A stretch of DNA of 64,000 bases from Erpobdella octoculata (lineage: Eukaryota; Annelida; Clitellata; Hirudinida; Erpobdellidae), in assembly GCA_963978895.1 (NCBI GenBank), contig OZ022243.1:15106765-15170764 (forward strand). Reading direction: 5' to 3'. Below the pieces are notes generated by a model that was not told the DNA's origin, searched no databases, and saw only the letters and a program-made list of their open reading frames with translations. Positions 25,201-35,199 of this stretch are shown piece after piece; the stretch's first letter is position 1; each line of letters opens with the position of its first letter. The translations under genes and the position numbers were made by a program.

Positions 25201-27115
25201 CTTTTAAGAGTAAAGACCTAGTACTGTGATCGCTCGCAGTACTAACACACAGAAAATTTATTTTTTACTTTTTAAAGAATATATAAAACCATGTTTCTAT
25301 TTTTCTTAATATTAATTATTTTCTATTGAAAGCTTTCAAAGATAAATATTTTTTAATATTTGTGTAGAAAATTGGGATATGAGGACAAGTAACTTAGAGA
25401 AGTATTCACATTTGCTGAAAATAGAGGAATTAAAAAGACGAGGTATCACCCGGTACGATGCTGAACTTCTCATTGAACAGGGCTTTCAACTTCCTGAACC
25501 GAATGACATTAAAACCACTTCTGCCATAAGAAGAATTCCTAGGAAGCCAAGAATTCCGAAAGTTCGTAAAGCTCCTCGAGTTAAAACAACAGGGAATCCA
25601 GTTAAAAAAGTCATCAAGAGTGCTGAGCCACTGGTTGTTGTTAAAAGAAATTTAAGAAAGAAAGATGGCAGTCTCAGAAGTGGAGAAAAAAGAGTCAAAG
25701 CTATTTGTCGGAGATCCCATCAGGATTTTGATGCAATATTTGATCATGAGTCAGATGAATCTGATCTGAATGAACTGGAATTTGCAAATGAAAGTAATTT
25801 GTCTGATTTATTTGAGACTCTACCTCTATATGGTGAAGTTATAAGGAATAATGAATATAGCAACAATAAAGCACTTGACCATCAAGATAGTTTTTTGAAG
25901 GAAACAAACATTGAAGGTAATAATACTTACTTGTCAACGTTAACTGCAGTAAACAATAAGTGGGACCATAGTTTTACTGATGGCTCTAACTTTAATGAAG
26001 AAAATTTTGGGGATGGTGATATGGTCTTGTCGATGAGCTGTGAAACAGAAATGGTACAAAATAGTCCTGCGAGAGTAACTACTAAAAGTCATAATTCTAT
26101 TTCGCTGCCGCCCGTTTTACTGAAACAAGTATCTGGTAACAGAATGCAACAAAGTCGTCACAAAACAGTAAATCGTGTTGTGAGGCATTCTTTGGAAGCA
26201 ATGCCTGCTCTCAAGAAAGAAGCCTTCCATCAAAAAATTAAAAAACATTTAAATAATCATATAGAAATAATTCCACGCATGAACCAAAAATCTATTTCTA
26301 AAAGTTGCATTGATTACAAAGAAAAATTAAAACCTTCAAAGTCCATTTCTCAGATTAGAGTCTTTCATATTCAAGATAGTCCTTCACAAAAAACATATCG
26401 AAATCATAGTATATTAAACTTTGGCAGTTCATCTGACCCAGTGGTGAGAACTAATAAAAATGCTCATCAAATTCAAACTCTCAGCATAAAGAAAAACTTG
26501 AAAAAAGCTCATTTTGAGAGTGACTACCAGAGCTCACAGACAAAAATGTTTAGTAGAGAACCAGCTTCTATTAATGCAACTCACTCCCAGGACAATCTCT
26601 TCCAACGTCTGCAGGGTATATGTCCCAAAACTGACACAAATATTACTTCCGTTCTTCCTTTGAAATCTGATTTAGCTGTTATGAGAATTAATTCTGATAT
26701 CAGTGCGACAATCTCTGCAGGGAAATTGCTTGTAAATGGTAGCTCATCAAACTTAAAGTCGTTGCATGCAAAAACATCTCAGGACAGTTTCAATTCATTA
26801 AATACTACATGCTCCCACACTCAGGGTTCCAGTTATTCAAAAAAGCCCATTACCATTGATTCCCTCCCATCTTCAAGTTTGCAAATGTTATTTGAATCAA
26901 GAAATATCTCTATAAATGACAACTTAATAAAAAATGATTCGTTAAAAACGAATTTTGTTCTCAAAAATGGTTCTAACAGTAATTCTCATCACAAAAAAAC
27001 ATTGGATCGACTTTCAATATTTGAAAAATTTAACCAGACTGTTTCAAATGGCACCAACACCACCCAGACTGTTTTGCATGGTGTCACTACTAACCACAAC
27101 TTTCAAGCCAGTTGA
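13300..27115 (+). CDS. KMT5B: Histone H4K20 methyltransferase, KMT5B/KMT5C (SUV4-20H) family, 7 coding exons
   Basis: Exons 13300-13418, 15669-15834, 15917-16029, 16114-16300, 23517-23653, 24351-24547 and 25368-27115 join with GT/AG borders in phase to 888 codons plus stop, close to the length of vertebrate KMT5B. The family di/tri-methylates H4 Lys20 in chromatin, giving heterochromatin marks. Visible signatures: N-terminal '[21 protein letters not shown]' block (about residues 18-38); the SET core '[21 protein letters not shown]' (about 174-194) carrying the cofactor/fold NHDC motif; '[12 protein letters not shown]' (exon 5); and the post-SET zinc site 'CECLTCERR' spanning exons 5-6. The long last exon encodes a Lys/Ser/Asn-rich tail with '[12 protein letters not shown]', then basic '[12 protein letters not shown]', and is otherwise low complexity. 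The start ATG lies 10 nt inside an exon preceded by a TTTTTTTGTTACAG acceptor, so an upstream non-coding exon or trans-splicing is expected. Introns 1 and 4 are swollen by transposons. Paralogue identity (B versus C) cannot be decided. Confidence 0.93.
13572..15367. mobile_element. Minisatellite-ended TIR element in KMT5 intron
   Basis: The left end starts GCCAAATTCATCATGGACAA and continues as about 14 head-to-tail units of 'ACAATTCATCGTGA' (to about 13812). The right end is the mirror array 'TTCACGATGAATTGTCT' (about 15199-15355), ending GATGAATTTGCC. The element therefore has inverted arrays of a 16-17-bp unit at both ends. It carries a LINE tail (14.3-14.9 kb) and no transposase frame. Superfamily and TSD unresolved. 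It lies between coding exons 1 and 2 of the methyltransferase. Confidence 0.65.
14280..14918 (+). repeat. CR1/L2-like LINE 3' end, 5'-truncated
   Basis: A decayed frame reads the RT C-terminal region: '..[20 protein letters not shown]' (about 14440-14505), the 'LHWLP..YR' equivalent (about 14545-14575, degraded), '..[21 protein letters not shown]' (about 14707-14770) and '[13 protein letters not shown]' (about 14802-14845), then stop, the AGCGCTATATAA motif and a TTGA(TTGA)n tail at about 14895-14918. Same family as the minus-strand copy at 1.5-1.8 kb. Non-functional. Confidence 0.75.
16510..17463. mobile_element. Non-autonomous hAT MITE with 8-bp TSD
   Basis: The ends CAGTGTTGGAAAAAGTACT ... 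and GTTACCGAACAACACTG are flanked by exact GTTACCAG (16502-16509 and 17464-17471). The subterminal parts are rich in AGTACTTAAGTAAAAGTAA motifs in opposite orientations, as in many animal hAT MITEs. It lies just downstream of the SET-core exon, in the 7.2-kb intron 4 of the methyltransferase. Confidence 0.88.
17472..18687. other. Intron sequence, nothing recognised
   Basis: AT-rich KMT5 intron 4 sequence. No exon or repeat of the types found elsewhere was recognised. Confidence 0.5.
18692..19699 (+). mobile_element. piggyBac-like element flanked by TTAA
   Basis: The left junction is TTAA-CCCGTTTAGG and the right CTAAAACGGG-TTAA (TTAA at 18688-18691 and 19700-19703). CCC...GGG termini inside a TTAA duplication are the piggyBac signature. 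The inverted repeat is about 14 bp with one mismatch. A frame at about 19045-19200 is Cys-rich ('[22 protein letters not shown]'), possibly the remains of the C-terminal cysteine-rich domain of a piggyBac transposase. Most of the enzyme is gone. Confidence 0.7.
19804..21606. mobile_element. hAT-type element (copy 1) carrying a LINE fragment, 8-bp TSD
   Basis: Left end TAGGATTCTGCGTCCCG, right end (reverse complement) TAAGCATCTGCGTCCCT. The 8-bp GTCGTAAA is present at 19796-19803 and 21607-21614. Subterminal 'ACGATACGAGAC' motifs are dense. A truncated LINE (20.0-21.1 kb) lies inside. Its right half (21.2-21.6 kb) is the inverted counterpart of the left part of copy 2 at 21682, showing that both copies belong to one family. 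Confidence 0.82.
20074..21120 (-). pseudogene. LINE reverse transcriptase fragment with PHD-like zinc finger
   Basis: The minus strand opens at 21120 with the RT palm '[16 protein letters not shown]' and catalytic '[10 protein letters not shown]' (about residues 32-41). A C4HC3-like finger follows: '[20 protein letters not shown]' then 'WVHKRC...FRCKSC'. Then comes the thumb region ('[11 protein letters not shown]', 'VYGTETW') and, after a one-frame break near 20415, '[12 protein letters not shown]' and '[20 protein letters not shown]'. The 5' part (endonuclease, start of RT) is missing and the 3' tail ends in an ATG-repeat (about 20037-20047). The VYGTETW and RLRWFGH/RPKKTW motifs resemble RTE-like or related families; clade not certain. 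Dead copy. Confidence 0.8.
21682..23236 (+). mobile_element. hAT element (copy 2) with BED-finger start, 8-bp TSD
   Basis: Left end TAAGCATCTGCGTCCCG, right end CGGGACGCAGAAGCTTA. The 8-bp GTCTTTAC is exact at 21674-21681 and 23237-23244. It is inverted relative to copy 1 and separated from it by only about 70 bp. A BED zinc finger start codes at 22574-22702, then the transposase is lost. Confidence 0.85.
22574..22702 (+). pseudogene. BED zinc-finger N-terminus of a hAT transposase
   Basis: From ATG 22574 the frame reads '[15 protein letters not shown]' ... '[12 protein letters not shown]'. The W.(Y)F....C..C pattern is the first half of a BED-type finger, the DNA-binding module at the N-terminus of many hAT transposases. 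The second half (H...H/C) and the catalytic region are absent: the frame stops just after 22700 at the deletion point. Confidence 0.6.
23668..24110. mobile_element. Non-autonomous hAT MITE right after a KMT5 splice donor
   Basis: The ends TAGGGCTGTGCCGGTAT / ATACCGGCACAGCCCTA are inverted. The 8-bp ATTCTTAG is exact at 23660-23667 and 24111-24118. 'ATACCGG' motifs repeat inside. The insertion lies 14 bp downstream of the exon-5 donor (exon end 23653) of the methyltransferase and seems to have left the donor intact. Confidence 0.9.
24965..25235. repeat. Possible small MITE
   Basis: GAGCGATCAC (left) and GTGATCGCTC (right) form short inverted ends around 270 bp in the last KMT5 intron. Nothing else supports it. 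Confidence 0.3.
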
Positions 27116-29040
27116 CCGATATGATTTTAAAAAATATTTTTTCAATGATTGTTAGGTTATTGTTTGTTATATTTAATTTTTTCATAATTATTTTATTCGC
27201 ATGTTAGATTAACAAGACTGAACTGTTTTTAGAATTTTAATATTTCATTGAAATGATTTATCATGAACTTGAGTTGATTTATCAGATGGATAGGGTGATG
27301 GAAAAGTTTATTCGGGGATTATAAGATGTGCAAATTATTTTTATCCTGCCTCTATATTGTATCGTAGGCTGTGTGTGGTTGTTAATTAATATCATTATAT
27401 TTTCTCTCGTCTTTTAAAGCTAAACCAAAACACATTTGTTCCCCAGCTTTTCTGTGCTAGAAAGTTTGCCTCTGGTCGTATTATAATGCGAAATTATTTA
27501 AAACATCACTTTAAGCATGGGTTAGGTGCTGTCTAGAAATTGCGTTTGAGAGTTGGAACTGACTCCTGTTCTAGATCAAGCAAATTCATTCCCACTAATT
27601 TTTCCTATATCTGTCCTTTATGTCTTAATATGCTGTAAATCATCAAACAAAACCACAGTCCGATGTACGTCACCACATCAACCATGCATCCAGAGGGTAG
27701 TACAAATTCACACTGAATACACATATACCCTATGTTTGCATATATAACACCCATTCAGGTATGTTACAAAAAAGGACTTGGCTCTATAACTCCAGAAATG
27801 TAGATATAAAAATTGTATTCTCAATAATATTTTAATTACATTTTACAGATCCAATTGTGTTTGTGTATGAACCACGTCTTTTTCTACTGGTCCAATTCAA
27901 TGAAGTATCTGCCCAAAGTACATTCAGGTCTCTAAACTATGCAGATTTTGAAACTTCATTTACCAAGTTTCCACCTCATAAACTAAGCCACTGTATACCT
28001 TTACTTTCATATGAAATGACATAAGATAATTCCTTGAATTTAGCTCAGATTGAAGACACTCTAACTGCTTATACATTTCTTGCTGCCCTTAGTAACAGAA
28101 CATCCCACTTTCGTGCCCATCTAACTTCCATTCTCTGTCTCAACTGCCATCTCCCATGAAAAATAAACTACCAGCCACACTGGAGCACTGTACGGATTAA
28201 TTTTTCGCAAACCATTGGCAACCTGGCGCATTTCAGTTCATTTCATAGGAACAAAACTCCAGGCTGGGCCTGTCCAGTTTTCACAGACACAAAATCCCTA
28301 GGCTTTTTAAAACCTTTATATGAAGGCCTGGTCTGTACGGGGCCTCAAGTAATGCATATCCCACAATGGAATCAAACAGCACCTGTTAGGGACTAAACAA
28401 ACTTTGGTTCAGCTTTGGTCTAAAGCTTAGACATTCTGAACTATTCAGGCTTTGGCTTCAAACCGTGGCCAAAACTGAATAATGAAAAATTCGGCTCTTT
28501 ATACAACAACCTTCCGGAAAAATCACAAATAATTTCTGTCATGAAAAACAAAACAGGAGTACCTTTGTTGTTTTATTGGAAATTTAATTTCCTGTCCTGG
28601 GTACTCACCAAAATCGAAACGCCCGGGCAATAGGTCGGGTACAACGACAAGCATAGTCATGCACATGAACCATATATCATGTTGGTGGAGTTTTAATAAG
28701 TCAGTAAATGAGATTGGCTGTTGTGCATGGCAATAAATAACAGATGACAGTAGCACAAACAAGTGACCACATTTTGTTTATGTTTCTAGGCGCTACATAA
28801 AATAAGCATGTATTCCACGCTATTCCAAAAGGCAGCGGTATACTTATGAACAGCTTGCTTTGTGGATAGTGAGAGAACATTCAGTTCTGCAGGCTTTATT
28901 TGCAATGATCATCAATGTAACTGTACACGCAGGACACATATTTTGACGAATAACCCAAGCTAGTTAGCGGTTTGTTTTCTTCAGAATAGAAACTCTGAGT
29001 CATTTGAAAGGTTTATCAAATTTTGAACAAATCAGTTCAG
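27116..29040. other. Intergenic region after KMT5, no gene recognised
   Basis: The 3' UTR of the methyltransferase must lie in its first part. No canonical AATAAA immediately after the stop was picked out. About 28186-28340 shows a C/G-richer patch ('CCAGGCTGGGCCTG', 'AAGGCCTGGTCTGTACGGGGCC') that may be a worn repeat related to the one near 24965-25235. No convincing exon. Confidence 0.4.
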
Positions 29041-29093
29041 TTGTTTTTGAGTTTATAGCACACGATTAACCAAGGCTATCTATCTATATATAT

Positions 29094-29549
29094 ATAAAAA
29101 TCTCGTGTCATAGTGTTTGACTTCAAACTCCTCCGAAACGGCTGAACTGATTTTTATTAAATTTTTTGTGTACATTTGGTAGGTCTGAGGATAGGTTGTA
29201 GGCTATTTAGAATATTTTTTTAAATTATTTTTAAAACTTATAATGGAAAAACAAAGAGGTGCAATTATGTCCTTTTCATAGGAAAATGCAACAGATAGAA
29301 ATGCATATATATATATATAAATAAATATATATATATATATTTTATGAAGTGAAACATTGCGTTGAAATGTTTCGAGAGGCCACAAATAGGATGACTAACT
29401 GTCACCACAAGTAACGCAAATATTTGTAAGACTCTACTAGGAATCGAACCCACGTGTCTACGGCAACACCGCCTTGCCTAAATGCAAGCGCTCTTACCAA
29501 CTGAGCCACCGACCATCCCCAACTGAGCAACCAGACACTATGACACGAG

Positions 29550-29555
<6 letters not shown>
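29094..29555. mobile_element. TIR element containing a tRNA-like block
   Basis: The left end AAATCTCGTGTCATAGTGT is mirrored at the right by ACACTATGACACGAGATTT (about 29536-29554). (AT)n tracts flank it on both sides. The inner part contains (AT)n and the same tRNA-like block found in the 303-bp tandem array at 56.5-57.2 kb. A second copy of the left end begins at about 29579 and runs to about 29760, in direct orientation. Confidence 0.55.
29423..29509 (-). repeat. tRNA-derived SINE-like block (A and B boxes)
   Basis: On the minus strand: GTCGGTGGCTCAGTTGGTAA (box A, with a GCTC/GAGC D-stem), a CTTGC/GCAAG anticodon-like stem, a long variable part and GTGGGTTCGATTCC (box B). The acceptor strands do not pair, so it is a tRNA-derived SINE head rather than a tRNA gene. 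The same block occurs at 54.56-54.64 kb and in tandem at 56.4-57.1 kb. Confidence 0.7.
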
Positions 29556-29578
<23 letters not shown>

Positions 29579-29583
<5 letters not shown>

Positions 29584-29760
29584 CTCGTGTCATAGTGTTT
29601 GACTTCAAACTTCTCCGAAACAGCTGAACCGATTTTTATGAAATTTTTTGTGTACATTTGGTAGGTCTGAGGATAGGTTGTAGGCTATTTAGAATATTTT
29701 ATTAAAATTGTTTTAAAAAGTTATAATGGAAAAACAATAAGGTGCAAATAAGTTCTTTTC
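29579..29760 (+). repeat. Second, partial copy of the TCTCGTGTCATAG repeat
   Basis: About 180 bp here closely match 29094-29270 in the same orientation (AAATCTCGTGTCATAGTGTT, CGAAAC(A/G)GCTGAAC, TGTACATTTGGTAGGTCTGA). Confidence 0.7.
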
Positions 29761-29769
29761 TGCTAGTAT

Positions 29770-30640
29770 AGAAATATACAAAAGTGTGATGCACTTTATG
29801 AATGGCCCTTTTTCTCATAAAACAAACTGCATATCAATGTTTAATATATTCCTACCTTTTTCAGAACCTTATTGCATGCTCCAGTGTAAGCTACATTCCA
29901 ATGTTTTTTTTTTCTGTAACCATTATCCATCTGGCTCTTATTTTGGTCAACAGGGGTCTTACCATTCTTTACTACTGCATAACACACACAAGTCATCCAT
30001 TGTTTCAGCAGCTTCTAGCATGTCGACCTCCACCTTGGTCGTTCTGCTACCTTGCTTTGCAGTTGTAGCTACCTCTGCAGTGATAAGCTAACATTATTGA
30101 CTGCAACCCTTCTATAAGTGGGTGATACAAAAATTTTAAATCTTTTCATTGAAGATGAATTTTAGTTGAAACATTAATAACTGATCAACAACTAAGAATA
30201 AATTAAGTAAAAAAACGCCGAAAAACTTTACATTCAGATTAAACATGTGAAAAAATATAATGGTAAATTACAAAGAATATTGCAATCTTTTAACATAGCT
30301 GTGAAAATGCAGAGCAACGAAAACAGTGACTGAGTCATTAATCAATTTTTTCAAACCATTTAACAGACTTTTACCAAGACCAGCAAATGAGCCATAGCAT
30401 AAGCAAATAACACATACTTAGCTGAGATTGATTTCTTGTGACAATAGATAAGTTAGAAAAAGCTGCGTGTCAAACATCATTTAAAGCTTTTTCAATAAAT
30501 GAATATCTGCATCTTTTTAACAAATCTTGTAAACATTGAATGATAGATCATTATTTTTCTGCAGCATCTTTGTATAATTTTAAGAATGTTAATCTTGAGT
30601 TCCCAAGGAATAGATACACCTTAAGACAAGAATGAATAAA
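29770..30640. other. Intergenic, downstream of the Josephin gene
   Basis: No exon recognised. On the minus strand this is the expected 3' UTR/3' flank of the Josephin gene. Confidence 0.4.
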
Positions 30641-30650
30641 GTAGGAATCA

Positions 30651-31309
30651 CTAGGACTCAATAGAAGACTCCCTGCATATGATAAACAGAGACACTTCTG
30701 GTTGGCTGACTTGCTTGTGTAAAAATTGTATACATTCTTCTTGTGTTCCAATAACATCAGGTGATGAAAGCTTTGAATCAAGATTATAGAAAATGCCATT
30801 TATTTTCTTAATGGAAAACCAATGATTTTGTGGAGATGGCAGTAAAAGAGGACCTAACTTGAAGTTAGATCTGCAGTTAATAATAAATCCAAACACTTTG
30901 GTAAAATCGATTTCATTAACATTTCTGAAAATGAGATTTGATAAATAAATAAATATTTTTTATTATGAAGCAAAAATATGCATACTTTCTTTTGTCAAAC
31001 CATGTCATAGTGTACTGACAAGATTCTAAAGCAGACATTATGACATTGACATCATAGTTTCCAATTCCAATGCAGCTACGGTGGGGGTTAAACCATTTTG
31101 CTGGAGTCAGGCTAATTTCAAAACAAAAATATTTACAAAATATGATATTTTCTAAGATTGACACAAAATTCTGGTTAAAAATTATACTTTTCACAGATCT
31201 CATCAAACATAATTTTGTTGAATATCTGCTCCTGAAACAAGTTATTCAGTGAATGAAGGGCGCATAAAGATAGATGCTGTTTTTCATGATATATAGCTTC
31301 ATGAGACAT
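30651..31309 (-). CDS. JOSD: Josephin-domain deubiquitinase (JOSD1/JOSD2-like), 3 exons
   Basis: Exons 31309-31188, 31111-30986 and 30924-30651 join in phase (122+126+274 nt) to 173 aa plus stop. The family are cysteine proteases that cleave ubiquitin chains and share the catalytic domain of ataxin-3. The start 'MSHEAIYHEKQHLSLCALHS' places the catalytic Cys at residue 16, inside the HEKQ..LCALH(A/S)LNN signature. Exon 2 carries 'GIGNYDVNVIMSALES' and 'WFDKRK'. Exon 3 has 'GPLLLPSPQNHWFSI' with the catalytic His at 117, then 'GIFYNLDSKL' with the third residue of the triad (Asn130/Asp132). The protein is almost only the Josephin domain, a bit shorter than human JOSD2, and lacks the ubiquitin-interacting motifs of ataxin-3, which argues for JOSD1/2. 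The chosen ATG is the first in frame before HEKQ; introns are 76 and 61 bp. Confidence 0.92.
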
Positions 31310-33130
31310 ATTGATGCATGTGAAATACTCTAAAAATCTTTGTAATTTAATTAGAATCCTATAAAATATAAATGAAGATGTATTATCTCAGACTTGATTG
31401 TTTCTGAAGTGAGAAAAATAGTAGTTAGTTTCATAAATACACTGGCATCGTAATATAATTAAAACAAGAAAAAAATTACTTGATTTTTGCTCTTTAAGAA
31501 TCATATTTTGAGATCAAGAACGGAAAAGTTGACAGAAAACCCCGCTCCAAACAAACAACATGACGTAACTTATTACTTTTTTTTTACTGTAGCCCCGTTG
31601 CGAACTTTTCCCTAACCACCTCAGCCCGTCAAAGTAAATTTTTATAAGTGTCCAGTGACGCCCACTAGTCTAGTCACTAATCAATCAAAATATATATAAT
31701 CATAATCGAAATTAGGTACCGTACCGTCGGTATTTTCCACAGGACATGTGAGACATAGACCAATAATTTTGAGGATTTTTTTAATTTTTACTGGTTCTTT
31801 TTTGTATAGACTAAGAACATTTTTCAAATAGATTTGGTGTTATTTTTAATGCTTCCAAGGGAAAGCCCATTAATTATGTAAACAATTTTTAGGCAATTTC
31901 TGACCCTTCCCCTTGTCAACAAGGGTGCGTTGTTAAGTTGATCGATATGCTAATCGGATATATCCGATGAGCGAAAAAACGATGTTAATTATATCCGGGG
32001 TTGAAGTGTCGCGCGATGTTAATTATATCCCTTAGTCATCGGATATGGATTCTATGAATCCTGCTCGAGGGCGGATTGTTTGATAAGAAGTAAGATGGCC
32101 ACCTCCATACCACTGCAGACGAGACTTTCTTAGTTCGAAAGGATGGTTTTAATTTGAATTTAAAACTTAGATTTTCTAATATTGTGGAAGCGGAGAAGTT
32201 TATTGCTGAAAGTTAGTATTTTGATTTTATTTTAGTAAAACGTCGTGATATGGTTTACCTAGGTTGTTAGGCAATGTTAGGCCTTTGTCTGAGATAGTTT
32301 AAAATTTCGTTGCTTAGTTTTTTCACAAAGCAATCAATAAAGTGTAGTGTTTTAGCTTTAAAGTCAAGTTTTATTTGGCTTTTGATGGGCTCAAAAAATT
32401 GCTCATTTCAAAGGTTCACCTTTACAATTTTACATTGATGCTTCTAAAATCTAAAATTAACATAAGAATAAGATGTGTATCTTCCTTCACAGTGGTTGAA
32501 CCAACCTTGATAATTTTTTACTCTTATCAAAATAAACTGTGCTTACCACTCATATGCTCTAATCTAATAATTGGCTGTATAATAAATTTCAACCACCACC
32601 CATCCTTTATTTTCAATCTTGTGATTTATTTTTATTGTTTAATAGTTTATAAGCTAATCATGTCATGAATCAATACTAAACCTGTTTAATCGTGAATCCT
32701 CATATTTTAATTGAAATGATTTTTTGTTTCAAGATTCGTATGATCATGGTAAGGTCTAGAGTCTAGACTGACTCTAAACAGAATTTGTATGTGATGATGT
32801 TGTACTTGAACACTTTATTTAATGGTCCCCTGTAATCATGGAGGCATCCTCCCACAAAATGAATTGTACAGTTTATTGAGAGTCACATATGTCTGCATTA
32901 CTACTGGACAAAACCGATGTTTTGAGTTGCAGCAAATTATATTTAATGTATGTATCAATTAAATAGCAGATAATGTTCATTCATCTGAAGTTATGCAAGA
33001 AGGCAGTCCAATGAGTTGGTGAGGGGATTATATGGGATTGAACCCTGAATGACTATTGGTTTAATCATTATGTTCTGTATAATAAAGTAGAAAGTTTTGC
33101 AACTTTAATAGACAGAGATGGCTTAGCCTG
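31310..33130. other. Region upstream of the Josephin gene; no firm gene
   Basis: The promoter of the Josephin gene should lie in the first few hundred bases. At about 31940-32060 there are repeated 'GATGTTAATTATATCC' and 'ATCGGATAT' motifs. A Kozak-like AAGATGGCC occurs at 32092-32100 but its frame closes after 12 codons. A possible exon at about 32125-32212 is discussed under findings. Confidence 0.35.
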
Positions 33131-33137
33131 GATGACT

Positions 33138-34063
33138 ATGGACCTTAAAATCATCTTTTAACTATTAACTATTTGTAGCACTAAGTTTTGTTTTGCAGCT
33201 GTGATAGACAAAAGTGGGAGCATGATCAGCATTGTCGGCCCTCCATCACAAACTGTTTGGCTCCTAGCAGTTGGTATGATATTGCTATAATTTTTTTAAA
33301 AATTGTTATAAATTTAAAGGTAGTTTTACTGTTTTCTTAGACTTGGTTCCTGAGACAATTCAAGAACTCAACAGAAAAAACAAGAGAAGGATGAAAAATT
33401 CTTTGGTCTTATAGACGTTAACAAAGAAATTTAAAATTGATGGAACAAATTTATTTAAATCAAAATAAACAAATTTAATTAAAAAGTTGTTGTGTTATTA
33501 AATCCTTTTTTCGAGTTAGCTTTCAAATCTCTTTCCAGAGGGGTAAATGAGTGATCATCATTGGTGTTGCTCTCCTTGAAATCAACTAAATCATCAGTCC
33601 AGGCAAAGGTTGTGTAAGCAACAAGCTGTCAAGACCATTGTGGAAGCAGTTCTTGGGCAGGCAACATCTAGGTACTTCAACCTTCTAAACCTCCCTTAAG
33701 AAAAAAATAGTATTAGTCTACAAGTTTTAAAAATAAGGGATTTTCAACTATTGTAAATTACCTCAAATGTTGACTTCTTCATTTGAAAATGGGATTTAAA
33801 ATCTAAATCACACATAAGAAGAAATCTTCTGTGGCCTTGTTGCTCTGTAACTTTATCACCTACAAAATAATTGCACTGAAAGTACACAAAAGCTTTTATA
33901 ACAATGATAATTAAATCTAGTATTTCTTAGAGGGCTGAATTCCAATTTTTGTAATTGATCATACACACATACAAATCAAATTTTAAAGGAGACATTAATC
34001 TAGATTGTTCTATCACAGCTGCAAAATATATTTGTATAAGATGATTTTAAAGTCCATCTAACA
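33138..34063. repeat. Inverted-repeat flanked segment around Harbinger remnant
   Basis: GACCTTAAAATCATCTT (about 33142-33160) is mirrored by AAGATGATTTTAAAGTCC (about 34038-34056). Further in, TTTTGCAGCTGTGATAGA (about 33195) is mirrored by TCTATCACAGCTGCAAAA (about 34011). This suggests the ends of a TIR element, but the edges and TSD are not clear, and one possible transposase exon lies outside it. Confidence 0.4.
33483..33867 (-). pseudogene. PIF/Harbinger-type transposase remnant (HARBI1-like)
   Basis: Minus-strand blocks: about 33867-33763 reads 'RRFLLMCDLDFKSHFQMKKS' then 'TFE', the N-terminal 'F..HFRM...TFE.L' motif of Harbinger transposases, followed by a GT donor. About 33700-33605 reads 'GRFRRLKYLDV' and 'TACCLHNLCLD', the C-terminal '[GR]RF+.LK....AC.+LHN+C' motif of the DDE_Tnp_4 domain. 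A frame change follows, with 'WTDDLVDFKESNTNDDHSFT' down to a stop near 33489. The central DDE catalytic part is missing. A further acidic exon-like block ('YDSESEDDK', about 34250-34213) splices in phase to the first block. Dead, internally deleted copy. Confidence 0.55.
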
Positions 34064-34099
34064 TTAATCTAGATTAATCTAACATTTTAATACTTCAAG

Positions 34100-34808
34100 A
34101 TTATTCTGTAATGTATATCTCTGTACACTGCAGAGCTGTATTAACTGTATTAACTCGAATTCAGCACCAATAAACTAATAAAGCGTCTCAAATAAAAATT
34201 AAGCTATATCCTAGCTAACCTTTGTCATCTTCCGACTCAGAGTCATAAAAAAAAGTGTTTTATACATTCAGTAGCAATTATTAAATTGGAATTCGAAAGA
34301 TCGGCAAAAAAATTTTATTGGATCCATTTTGTTTACACCCGCCTGACTCATCAGCCGTTGTTAAAAATAACGCACATCCAATCAATCCTTGCATCTATCC
34401 CATAAATCTCGGATGCAGCGCTGTATATATTAAACAACGCACCCCAACTGTCAAACTTTCAGTCACCCTGTTATGTATTCAATTATTCAACCATAAATAA
34501 CATTTCTATGTTATCCATTCAACTAACATATCTTTGTTATTTATGATCTTTGTCCGCTTTTAAGAAACTTCAAAGACTGTCTATTTTTGTTAAACAATTA
34601 CAATAAAACTTGTGTTAGCTCAAAGAAAAGGATACTCTGCAGAAAATCTTTTATAAATTCTTCAAGATTCAGGTTAGAATGGTTAGATAATTGTTTTTCA
34701 AGCTGCTAGAGCTAATAAGAAGTTAATTCACAATTTCTTAGTTTGTCTCTTAATCCACAAGAACAAACGATTTTTATTCTCGACACTCGCATTAGATTGT
34801 AATCAAGA
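34100..34808. other. Intergenic, nothing recognised
   Basis: AT-rich sequence, apart from the possible Harbinger first exon near 34213-34250. The last part may be 5' leader of the Gypsy-like element. Confidence 0.35.
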
Positions 34809-35199
34809 ATGACCGCTACAAATAACCTTCAGCCATTTGATGTTACAAATCCGTCAAATTGGGATATTTATGCCGAACAGTTAGAGTATCATTGTATAGC
34901 AAATGACATAGTAGATGAACAGAGAAAGAGAGCAGTTTTGTTAACTTCGATGGGGACAGATCAGTGGCGTACCGAGGGGGGGCAGGGGGGACAGTTGTCT
35001 AGACCCCTCAGCCGCCGGTTTAGCCGGCCGAGCCGAGCCGCGAAAATGCGAAGCCGCCGCCGGCCGCGAAAATCGGGGCTAAGCTGTAAGCCGGCCACAA
35101 AAAAATTAAGCCTCGCCAGCCGCAAAAATCGCGGCTAGCCGTGATTTAAAAAATTTTTAATTATAATTTTTTTAAATTAATTATTTCTTCATAGCCGCA

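Noticed and set aside
25486..25698. Minus-strand 70-codon hydrophobic frame
   Set aside because: Antisense of the basic segment in the last KMT5 exon.
29265..29453. Minus-strand frames of about 60 codons
   Set aside because: Run through (AT)n and a SINE-like block; no coding features.
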